Part shown: positions 1 through 4,702 of the stretch, piece by piece
Layout: each line of letters starts with the position of its first letter
Numbering within the stretch: position 1 is the stretch's first letter
DNA from: Actinomycetota bacterium
Lineage (GTDB): Bacteria; Actinomycetota; Acidimicrobiia; Spongiisociales; UBA5794
NCBI GenBank assembly: GCA_003648875.1
Contig: QMQC01000119.1
Coordinates: forward strand, 1-6,155
Direction of reading: 5' to 3'
DNA: 6,155 bases
Notes under the pieces: model-generated
Databases searched by the model: none
Told to the model about the DNA's origin: nothing
The model's input: only the letters and a program-made list of their open reading frames with translations
Position numbers and translations under genes: made by a program

Positions 1-645
1 ACGATCCATCGCCCGCTTGATGATCGATTGCGCGAGCGGTGCACCGAGTGCAAGCGAGTGGGCAACGTCGTTCGCACGGTCCGCGAGATCGTCCTGGGAT
101 ACGACCTGGGATACGAGACCGATCTCAAGCGCCTCTTGTGCACCGAAGATCCGCCCTGTGAGCGCGAGCTCGCGTGCTCGAGCCAGACCCACAAGTCGAG
201 GAAGCAGCCACGACCCTCCAAAGTCCACGGTGAGACCGCGCTTCACGAAGATCTCGGAGAATCTCGCTCGATCCGACGCGATGACGATGTCACATCCAAT
301 CGCGAGGTTCATCCCTGCACCAACAGCCACACCGTCGACTGCTGCCACCGTTGGCTTCGACAGACGGTGGAGAGCGATGGCCGCGGAGTGCGTCCGCCGC
401 ATCCGAGCGATGTTGTCAGCAGCACTCGGGGCGGTGATGAGATCCTGGCTCAGGTCTGCGCCCGCACAGAAATCGCCATCGGCCCCACCGACAACCAACG
501 CCCGCTGATCGGATGACTCGAATTCGCTGAACGCGTCCGCAAGCTCGACCCAGCCCGACGACGGTACGGCGTTCTTCGAACCGGGGTTCGACATCGTCAA
601 CGTGCGAACCGGTCCGTCATCACTTGTCGATATGAAATCTGCCAT
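1..645 (-). CDS. Enoyl-CoA hydratase/isomerase family protein (crotonase fold), C-terminus cut by window edge
   Basis: Translating the minus strand from ATG at 645-643 gives 215 uninterrupted codons to base 1, so the stop lies outside the window; crotonases are usually about 250-270 residues, so roughly 40-50 are missing. Family features are clear: CAGADLS (residues 60-66, acyl-CoA pocket and first oxyanion-hole region), KPTVAAVDGVAVGAGMNLA (97-115, second oxyanion-hole glycine and CoA-binding stretch), then FSEI (129-132) and GGSWLLPRLVG (143-153). The family normally hydrates 2-enoyl-CoA or isomerises the double bond in fatty-acid or aromatic-acid degradation. The position of the first catalytic Glu of classical hydratases (rat Glu144) is Asn113, whereas the second (Glu164) appears retained as Glu131. 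Asp141 before GGSW recalls PaaG-like isomerases. The exact substrate cannot be read from sequence. No Shine-Dalgarno precedes the ATG; a TANNNT box suggests a leaderless mRNA. The gene is divergent from the small gene at 763. Confidence 0.9.
   Translation of the reverse strand, partial: MADFISTSDDGPVRTLTMSNPGSKNAVPSSGWVELADAFSEFESSDQRALVVGGADGDFCAGADLSQDLITAPSAADNIARMRRTHSAAIALHRLSKPTVAAVDGVAVGAGMNLAIGCDIVIASDRARFSEIFVKRGLTVDFGGSWLLPRLVGLARARELALTGRIFGAQEALEIGLVSQVVSQDDLADRANDVAHSLALGAPLAQSIIKRAMDR
93..116 (-). repeat. Perfect 12-bp tandem duplication in the enoyl-CoA hydratase gene
   Basis: CCTGGGATACGA is present twice head to tail (93-104, 105-116). It preserves the frame and encodes the VSQV/VSQD pair in GLVSQVVSQDDLAD. 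The local length still matches the usual GLVxxVVxxDEL pattern of crotonases, so it is probably not a recent insertion. Confidence 0.85.
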
Positions 646-653
646 GGCGTGCC

Positions 654-681
654 AGCGTACAACACAGGGAACAGATGTCGG
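654..681 (-). promoter_or_regulatory. Predicted leaderless promoter of the enoyl-CoA hydratase gene
   Basis: On the minus strand TACGCT (659-654) fits the actinobacterial -10 pattern TANNNT and ends 8 bases before the ATG at 645. CCGACA (681-676) lies 16 bases upstream and shares GACA with TTGACA. The distance would put transcription start at or beside the ATG, and no purine-rich ribosome site is present. This is inference from spacing and motif only. Confidence 0.45.
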
Positions 682-698
682 ATGAAACGTCACAGATT

Positions 699-728
699 CG
701 AAGACCTGCCAGCCGCTGACCGAAGACC
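699..728 (+). repeat. Direct repeat CGAAGACC in the divergent intergenic region
   Basis: CGAAGACC occurs at 699-706 and again at 721-728, a 22-base step (about two helical turns), between the predicted -35 region of the leftward gene and the -10 of the rightward gene. The core GAAGACC also occurs in two other intergenic gaps: 4682-4688, and 1430-1436 on the opposite strand. It could be a binding site for a shared regulator, or coincidence; it is not palindromic. Confidence 0.35.
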
Positions 729-749
729 GTAGTTCGTCGGCCTCTCGCC

Positions 750-762
750 TACCCTCGCGCCC
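750..762 (+). promoter_or_regulatory. Predicted leaderless promoter (-10 box) of the small Cys/His protein gene
   Basis: TACCCT at 750-755 matches TANNNT and stands 7 bases before the ATG at 763, the spacing expected when transcription begins at the start codon. There is no Shine-Dalgarno sequence in the intervening bases. No good -35 hexamer is visible at 16-18 bases upstream, so support is the -10 and its spacing only. Confidence 0.4.
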
Positions 763-1011
763 ATGATGGCCCCGACCGGCAACTCTCCACACGACTCATC
801 AGGAGTCCTTGGCACATTCGAAGACTCCGTTGTGCATCCGATTCAGCCGTATCAGGCACGAAAGACGTACCTGTGCCCCGGTTGTGACGGTGTCATCGAG
901 GTTGGCGTGGGCCATCTCGTCGTCGTACCGCAGAACACCCCTGATCTCCGACGACACTGGCACAGGGGTTGTTGGTACAAGGAACGCAGACGTCTCGGCC
1001 ATCACCGCTAG
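763..1011 (+). CDS. Small Cys/His-rich (zinc-ribbon-like) protein of unknown function
   Basis: An 82-residue product. Its first 30 or so residues look disordered; a compact core follows with CPGC (C38, C41), His51, and HWHRGCW (H65, H67, C70, W71), then a basic tail (KERRRLGHHR). Two CxxC cysteines plus a downstream His/Cys set suggest a single bound zinc. The core resembles a short conserved actinobacterial protein, sometimes labelled 'ATP/GTP-binding protein' in databases without a visible nucleotide-binding motif; that resemblance is from memory. There is no P-loop here. The conserved-looking core argues it is a real gene and not a chance reading frame. ATG at 763 and ATG at 766 are both possible starts; 763 fits the leaderless promoter spacing. 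It is divergent from the hydratase gene and convergent with yraN. Biochemical role unknown. Confidence 0.75.
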   Translation: MMAPTGNSPHDSSGVLGTFEDSVVHPIQPYQARKTYLCPGCDGVIEVGVGHLVVVPQNTPDLRRHWHRGCWYKERRRLGHHR

Positions 1012-1037
1012 GAGACTGCTGATGCGCTCGACATTCG

Positions 1038-1388
1038 CTATGGATCCCACCCCAGGCTGATCTCCCTTAGCCACCGGATCTCGACGCCACCCGATCCCAG
1101 AACAACAGAAACCGCATCGACGGTTGAGATGGGTAGCCGATAGCCGTTTGTCGCACGCTGGAATCTGCGCATCTTCGTGTCATCGAGAGCATCCAACGGA
1201 TCAGTCCCATTGCTCGACGTCTTCACCTCGACAGCCACAAGACGCCCGTCGATCTCATACACAACGTCGATCTCATCTCGATCGACGAACGCATTGCATT
1301 CAACGATGCGCACTCCGCGGCGCTCCAGGAATTGCACTGCAATGTCCTCACCGAGCGATCCCAGATCCTTGGACGAGTGAGAAGCCAT
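1038..1388 (-). CDS. yraN: YraN/UPF0102 family protein (restriction-endonuclease-like fold)
   Basis: A 116-residue protein (123 if the GTG at 1409 is used). The N-terminus KDLGSLGEDIAVQFLERRG (7-25) is the typical opening helix of UPF0102, followed by DEIDVV (38-43) and AVEVKT (52-57), which form the D...ExK nuclease-type core (Asp41, Glu54, Lys56; Glu14 from the first helix). The fold is shared with Holliday-junction resolvases and restriction nucleases; the cellular role of the family is not settled. I chose ATG 1388 because it places the conserved helix where relatives usually begin. Neither start has a convincing Shine-Dalgarno: the ATG has only TTTGGGGC directly before it. The gene lies 50 bases after lepB (29 if GTG 1409 is the start) in the same direction, as in many actinobacterial rplS-lepB-(rnhB)-yraN clusters, but rnhB is absent. 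It ends 26 bases from the convergent small gene, with no clear terminator hairpin. Confidence 0.88.
   Translation of the reverse strand: MASHSSKDLGSLGEDIAVQFLERRGVRIVECNAFVDRDEIDVVYEIDGRLVAVEVKTSSNGTDPLDALDDTKMRRFQRATNGYRLPISTVDAVSVVLGSGGVEIRWLREISLGWDP
1247..1276 (-). repeat. Exact 12-bp direct repeat over the YraN active-site codons
   Basis: The plus-strand 12-mer CGTCGATCTCAT is present at 1247-1258 and 1265-1276, offset by 18 bases (six codons). It encodes the two EID triplets of DEIDVVYEIDG, the first of which holds the predicted catalytic Asp41. Being in frame, it makes a small peptide-level repeat. Confidence 0.8.
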
Positions 1389-1438
1389 GCCCCAAACGTA
1401 CAGCCGCACTCCGACAGGAATCCGACTTCGGTCTTCCG

Positions 1439-2209
1439 CTAAATGCCACCTGCGCGGCTCGGGGGCCAGATGATGATGAAGGCCTTCCCTACGACGTCAT
1501 CGATGGGGATGGGACCAAAGAACCTCGAGTCCTGACTGGCTCCCCGGTTGTCACCCATTACAAAGAGTGAACCATCGTGTACCTCGACCGGACCGAAGGG
1601 TCGGATCAGCGAGGCAGACCCCTTGAGATATGGCTCGTCGAGGCGCGCCCCGTTGACGTACACAGAGCCATCCTTGCCCTCCACCACATCCCCTGGCACG
1701 CCAATGACTCGTTTGATGAACTCTGACTGGGGCGTGGCCAGTCCGATCGACTCCTTGAGGTTGCGGATCGCACGCCCAAGAGGATCTTCATCCGGCTGCT
1801 CGAATCCAGCTCTCGGGTCATCGAACACGATGATGTCGCCCCGTGCGATATCGGAAAGCTCGTACGACAGCTTGCTCACGAGGACGCGGTCGTAGATCTG
1901 CAGTGTGTTCTCCATCGATGACGAGGGAATCCAGAAGGCTTGAAATAGAAATGTCTTGATCAGGACCGCGATGAGCAGCGCCGCGACGATGAGTAACGGG
2001 AACTCAAGCCACAGGGGAAGGTGCTTCTTGCGCCTCTCCGATTCCTCGTCGACATCCGGGGATACCGGTGCGGCCGAGTCCTTGTCTGGGTCTCGGGGGG
2101 CCGTGTGGAGCGGAACGTCGAGCCACGAGGAAGGCTGATTCTCTGTCGGCTCGTCGAAGCCCGGGGATACCGGCGCGTCCGTGTCCTTGTCGGGGTCTTG
2201 TGGGATCAC
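1439..2209 (-). CDS. lepB: Signal peptidase I
   Basis: A 256-residue type I signal peptidase, which removes signal peptides from exported proteins at the outer face of the cytoplasmic membrane. A hydrophobic segment (about 64-94) is followed immediately by IPSSSM with the nucleophile Ser98, then FIKRVIGVPGD (164-174) with the general-base Lys166, and MGDNR...SQDSRFFGPI (218-234), the C-terminal family box. Before the membrane segment is an unusually long, acidic, Pro/Asp-rich cytoplasmic tail of about 60 residues containing two copies of a DPDKD..APVSP unit. The GTG start (2209-2207) overlaps the stop of the upstream glycosylase gene in a GTGA arrangement, with AAGG 7 bases before it, suggesting translational coupling. 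No other Met occurs before Met99, so this start is the only convenient one that keeps the membrane anchor. Neighbouring rplS and yraN match the usual chromosomal setting. Confidence 0.95.
   Translation of the reverse strand: MIPQDPDKDTDAPVSPGFDEPTENQPSSWLDVPLHTAPRDPDKDSAAPVSPDVDEESERRKKHLPLWLEFPLLIVAALLIAVLIKTFLFQAFWIPSSSMENTLQIYDRVLVSKLSYELSDIARGDIIVFDDPRAGFEQPDEDPLGRAIRNLKESIGLATPQSEFIKRVIGVPGDVVEGKDGSVYVNGARLDEPYLKGSASLIRPFGPVEVHDGSLFVMGDNRGASQDSRFFGPIPIDDVVGKAFIIIWPPSRAGGI
2046..2204 (-). repeat. Duplicated 54-bp unit within the 5' end of lepB
   Basis: Bases 2046-2099 and 2151-2204 align without gaps at 45 of 54 positions, offset by 105 bases (35 codons), and both are in the lepB frame. 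They encode residues 3-20 and 38-55, each of the form PxDPDKDxxAPVSPxxDE. The duplication stops just before the overlapping glycosylase stop codon, so it does not disturb that gene. Confidence 0.85.
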
Positions 2210-2928
2210 CCGAGAACCTTACCTGTGCCTCCAACAAACCCCGCGCCCGATCGCGGGACATATGCCCGCCCGCCGAGGTAGTCGTGCCAGAGCATCCGCG
2301 CCGCAGTGGATCTCATGGGAGACCATGCTGAGGCAATGCCGTCTCCCATCTCAGGGTCGGGAACGTCAGCCATGTCCATGTTTCTCGCCATCGAGACATA
2401 CAAAGCCCTATCTCCTGTCGGCCACACATCTCGATCGCCACACACGAAGAGCAGGAAGCAGGACGCTGTCCAGGGGCCGATGCCCTTGATCTGTAGGAGT
2501 CGTTTCGTTGTCTCATCCGCATCGCCGACGAGAGCGACAGGATCAAGCTCGCCGGACATGATCTGGTCAGCAATGCCACGCACGTAGCCCATCTTCTGGC
2601 GTGAGAAACCGTCAGTCTTCATCTCCGCATCCGTCGATGAGCGCACCCCCAGGGGAGTTACAACGCTCAGACGACTCTCCAGTCGACCAAAGGCGGCGTT
2701 CGCCGATGCGAGAGATACCTGTTGCTCGAGGATGAATCTCACGAGGGTCTCGAAGGAAGCTTCCCTGCGCCACAGCGGTGGTAGACCGTTTCGGTCGTAC
2801 AACATCGAGAACAGATGATGGTCGGCTGCGAGCGCTTCGGCGTCAGCAGCCAGTTGACCAGACGCCGCCGACAGATCAGCCGGCTCGCTTCCACGAACCG
2901 GCTGTTGATGTAGATCCCGAGAAGTCAT
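2206..2928 (-). CDS. AlkA-like HhH-GPD DNA glycosylase (probable 3-methyladenine DNA glycosylase II)
   Basis: A 240-residue protein of the HhH-GPD base-excision superfamily, which cuts the N-glycosyl bond of damaged bases. FILEQQVSLASANAAFGRL (65-83) is the superfamily's early helix with the base-pocket Gln-Gln; LLQIKGIGPWTA (144-155) is the helix-hairpin-helix that binds the DNA backbone; and WPTGDRAL (169-176) carries the expected catalytic Asp173. AWSPMRSTAARMLWHDYL (201-218) matches the C-terminal helix of AlkA-type members. There are no four C-terminal cysteines, so it is not a Nth/MutY iron-sulfur type. ATG 2928 follows the rplS stop by 5 bases; AAGGAG at 2951-2946 is rather far (17 bases), so initiation may rely on coupling. 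Its stop overlaps the lepB start by 4 bases (GTGA). Placement between rplS and lepB is not the arrangement I know from other Actinobacteria. Exact substrate (3-methyladenine or another alkylated base) is inferred. Confidence 0.87.
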   Translation of the reverse strand: MTSRDLHQQPVRGSEPADLSAASGQLAADAEALAADHHLFSMLYDRNGLPPLWRREASFETLVRFILEQQVSLASANAAFGRLESRLSVVTPLGVRSSTDAEMKTDGFSRQKMGYVRGIADQIMSGELDPVALVGDADETTKRLLQIKGIGPWTASCFLLFVCGDRDVWPTGDRALYVSMARNMDMADVPDPEMGDGIASAWSPMRSTAARMLWHDYLGGRAYVPRSGAGFVGGTGKVLG

Positions 2929-2933
2929 CGCAA

Positions 2934-3281
2934 CTAGTCGCGCTTCTCCTTGATTCGAGTGGCCTTGCCCACCCGGTCACGGAGGTAGTACAGCTTGGCA
3001 CGACGCACGTCACCCCTGCGAATGACCTCGATGTCCTGAATGATCGGTGAGTGCAGCGGGAAGATGCGTTCGACCCCGACGCCGAAGCTGATCTTCCTGA
3101 CGTTGAAGGTCGCGCGAGAGCTGCTGCCGCCTTTGCAGGCGATTACGACGCCTTCGTAGATCTGAACACGCTCGCGGCCACCCTCGATGACGCGGACATG
3201 TACGCGCACGGTGTCGCCCGGGGAGACCTCCGGGAGGTCGTCGCGCAGCTGCGCTGCCTCGATCTGTTCGATCGTGTTCAC
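2934..3281 (-). CDS. rplS: 50S ribosomal protein L19
   Basis: A 115-residue protein of normal L19 length. Diagnostic stretches are PGDTVRVHVRVIEGGRERVQIYEGVVI (21-47), GVGVERIFPLHSPII (67-81) and RRGDVRRAKLYYLRDRVGKATRIKE (88-112). L19 lies at the 30S-50S interface of the ribosome. The start is GTG (3281-3279), supported by a strong GGAGGA (about 5 bases upstream). It follows trmD after 72 bases and precedes the glycosylase gene by 5, consistent with the common trmD-rplS linkage. Confidence 0.97.
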   Translation of the reverse strand: MNTIEQIEAAQLRDDLPEVSPGDTVRVHVRVIEGGRERVQIYEGVVIACKGGSSSRATFNVRKISFGVGVERIFPLHSPIIQDIEVIRRGDVRRAKLYYLRDRVGKATRIKEKRD

Positions 3282-3285
3282 GGGA

Positions 3286-3291
3286 TCCTCC
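3286..3291 (-). promoter_or_regulatory. Strong ribosome binding site of rplS
   Basis: On the minus strand GGAGGA lies about 5 bases before the GTG start of rplS. It is the best Shine-Dalgarno match in the window and fixes this start, as expected for an abundant ribosomal protein. Confidence 0.75.
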
Positions 3292-3298
3292 GAACAAA

Positions 3299-3324
3299 GA
3301 ACGGTGAGGTGAATGGAACGGTGA
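3299..3324. repeat. 9-bp direct repeat in the rplS leader
   Basis: GAACGGTGA occurs exactly at 3299-3307 and 3316-3324, 17 bases apart, between the possible -10 element and the rplS ribosome site. Too short to exclude chance. Confidence 0.3.
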
Positions 3325-3331
3325 TTCTATA
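3324..3331 (-). promoter_or_regulatory. Possible internal promoter -10 element before rplS
   Basis: In the 72-bp trmD-rplS gap the minus strand reads TATAGAAT (3331-3324), containing TAGAAT, a TANNNT match. A TTGAGA (3357-3352) is present but 20-22 bases upstream, too far for a standard -35. If used, it would give rplS a short leader of about 35-40 bases. Weak support. Confidence 0.3.
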
Positions 3332-3353
3332 GGTGCCAGCGACCTACAGGCTC

Positions 3354-4022
3354 TCAATCACTCGAAAGGAGATCCGGCCTTCGCTCTGCGGTGCGTCGTT
3401 CTCGTTGCTGCTGTCGCCACGCCTCGATCTTGCCGTGGTCACCCGAAAGCAGCACCGCGGGAACAGTCCAACCACGAAAGTCTGACGGCCGCGTGTACAC
3501 AGGTTCTTCGAGGAGATCTCCGCGAAAGCTCTCGGCCCCGGTCGACGCCGGATTGCCAATGACGCCGGGCAACAGGCGAGCAACACCCTCGATCACGCAA
3601 GCCGCTGCGACTTCGCCACCCAGGAGTACGAAATCCCCCAATGAGATCTCTTCGTCGATGAAGTGGTCCGCAACACGCTGGTCGACGCCCTCATAACGGC
3701 CACACACCAGCGTGAGATGATCGATGGTCGCAAAGCGGTCAAGCGTGTCCTGGGTGAGTGGGGTTCCTGTCGGTGTGAACAGCACACGATGGGAGTTCTC
3801 CAAGGGCTCGAGGGACTTTGCCAGCGGCTCTGGCATCATCACCATGCCGGCTCCCCCACCAAAGGGTGAGTCGTCCACCTGACGATGGGTCCCTTCTGCG
3901 TGGTCGCGGGGGTCATGGAAGTCAATGTCGATGTGCCCGTCGGCAATGGCCCTGCCAACGAGAGAGACCTCGAGGGGGGAATCGAAGAACTCCTTGAACA
4001 GAGTGACGATACTGATCCTCAC
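3354..4022 (-). CDS. trmD: tRNA (guanine-N1-)-methyltransferase TrmD
   Basis: A 222-residue SPOUT-class methyltransferase that makes m1G37 in tRNAs using SAM, preventing +1 frameshifting. MRISIVTLFKEFF (1-13), VDDSPFGGGAGMVMMPEP (49-66), LVCGRYEGVDQRV (105-117) and IDEEISLGDFVLLGGEVAA (122-140, the trefoil-knot SAM site) are all diagnostic, as is EPVYTRPSDFRGWTVPAVLLSGDHGKIEAWR (173-203, in parts). It is shorter than E. coli TrmD because the C-terminal tail is reduced. A gap-free comparison with E. coli TrmD from memory places Arg149 at Arg154 and Glu164 at the catalytic Asp169. The start is GTG at 4022-4020, with GGGGAG 8 bases upstream made from the last two codons of the tetR gene; the gap to tetR is only 5 bases, so the two are probably translationally coupled. 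Confidence 0.96.
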   Translation of the reverse strand: MRISIVTLFKEFFDSPLEVSLVGRAIADGHIDIDFHDPRDHAEGTHRQVDDSPFGGGAGMVMMPEPLAKSLEPLENSHRVLFTPTGTPLTQDTLDRFATIDHLTLVCGRYEGVDQRVADHFIDEEISLGDFVLLGGEVAAACVIEGVARLLPGVIGNPASTGAESFRGDLLEEPVYTRPSDFRGWTVPAVLLSGDHGKIEAWRQQQRERRTAERRPDLLSSD

Positions 4023-4027
4023 GACGC

Positions 4028-4672
4028 CTACTCCCCGGTTGACCCAGCGACCTCGGTCACCCGAAACGCTGCCACAACCATGTCCGCTGTGTACCGAGCG
4101 ATGTCTCCGACATCGGCGGACGGATCAGTCGATTCCATAACCGCCTTGCCACCGGTCATGATCATCTGTTCCATCATCCTGCCTGCCAGTTGCCGGGGGA
4201 TCATTCGGAAGACGCCGGATTGGATACCGTCCTTGTACGTCGAGACGAACGCCGTCGACAGCCCGGTGTGAGCTTCAGATATCTGCTCCTGTGCAGTCGG
4301 TGAGAGGTGAGGTACTTCGGTGTGGAGGATGAGACCGATGTGGTCTGTTCCCACGAATTCGACCATCAATCGTGCCAGCGCAGCCAAGCGCTCGTCCGGC
4401 GGAAGCGAGTCATCAACGGATTCAACGATTTCGTCGACCAGTGGAGGAAGATCCCTCCGAACCATCTGGACCAGGAGATCCTCCTTCGACGAGAAGTGTT
4501 CATAGAAGGTCGTACGCCCGATACCCACCTCAGCCGTCAGGTCGGCGTGGGACATCTCGATGTATCCCAGCTTCCCAATGAGATCGCGCGCGGCGTCAAA
4601 GAGCTGTTCACGCACGTCGCCGGTCTCGGGTTGCGTAGTCACGAGAACAGAGGGTAGACCAGCCACTGCCAT
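4028..4672 (-). CDS. TetR/AcrR-family transcriptional regulator
   Basis: A 214-residue protein with the classic TetR N-terminal DNA-binding domain: EQLFDAARDLIGKLGY (22-37), then the helix-turn-helix SHADLTAEVGIGRTTFYEHF (41-60) and SSKEDLL (61-67). The remaining roughly 145 residues are the helical ligand-binding/dimerisation region, whose ligand cannot be predicted. ATG 4672 is chosen because GGAG lies 5 bases before it; an in-frame GTG at codon 11 lacks a ribosome site. The gene begins 30 bases after cofH and ends 5 bases before trmD, all codirectional, so it is likely co-transcribed with them. TetR proteins often repress their own operon or a divergent neighbour, but there is no divergent neighbour here and I see no clear palindromic operator in the 30-bp gap. 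Target genes are unknown. Confidence 0.92.
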   Translation of the reverse strand: MAVAGLPSVLVTTQPETGDVREQLFDAARDLIGKLGYIEMSHADLTAEVGIGRTTFYEHFSSKEDLLVQMVRRDLPPLVDEIVESVDDSLPPDERLAALARLMVEFVGTDHIGLILHTEVPHLSPTAQEQISEAHTGLSTAFVSTYKDGIQSGVFRMIPRQLAGRMMEQMIMTGGKAVMESTDPSADVGDIARYTADMVVAAFRVTEVAGSTGE

Positions 4673-4680
4673 CCGTTCTC

Positions 4681-4688
4681 CGAAGACC
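4681..4688 (+). repeat. CGAAGACC motif copy in the cofH-tetR gap
   Basis: The same octamer that is repeated at 699 and 721 lies here just upstream of the tetR ribosome site (the GGAG of that site overlaps its end on the minus strand). Listed because all copies of the GAAGACC core I could find by eye fall in gaps between genes. Confidence 0.3.
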
Positions 4689-4702
4689 GGCGCTCCACGC
4701 CA

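Noticed and set aside
17..516. Long rightward open frames over the left end
   Set aside because: They lie antisense to a clear crotonase sequence and show no recognisable domain; they are mirror effects of high-GC codon use.
802..828. Inverted repeat GGAGTC/GACTCC inside the small gene
   Set aside because: A 6-bp stem with a loop of about 15 bases within coding sequence is expected by chance.
1012..1037. Bidirectional terminator between the convergent genes
   Set aside because: The 26-base gap has no clear inverted repeat and no T-run on either strand.
799..1074. Leftward open frame overlapping the small Cys/His gene
   Set aside because: It overlaps both the small gene and the yraN end, and has no family features, while the opposite frame has a clean CPGC/HWHxxCW core.
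2021..2489. Overlapping rightward frames opposite lepB and the glycosylase
   Set aside because: Low-complexity Arg/Pro-rich products antisense to two recognised proteins.
3282..3353. L19 autoregulatory leader RNA
   Set aside because: The gap is only 72 bases and I see no stable stem-loop resembling known ribosomal-protein leaders.
4673..4702. TetR operator between cofH and tetR
   Set aside because: The 30-bp gap holds the tetR ribosome site and a non-palindromic GAAGACC copy; no convincing palindrome is visible.
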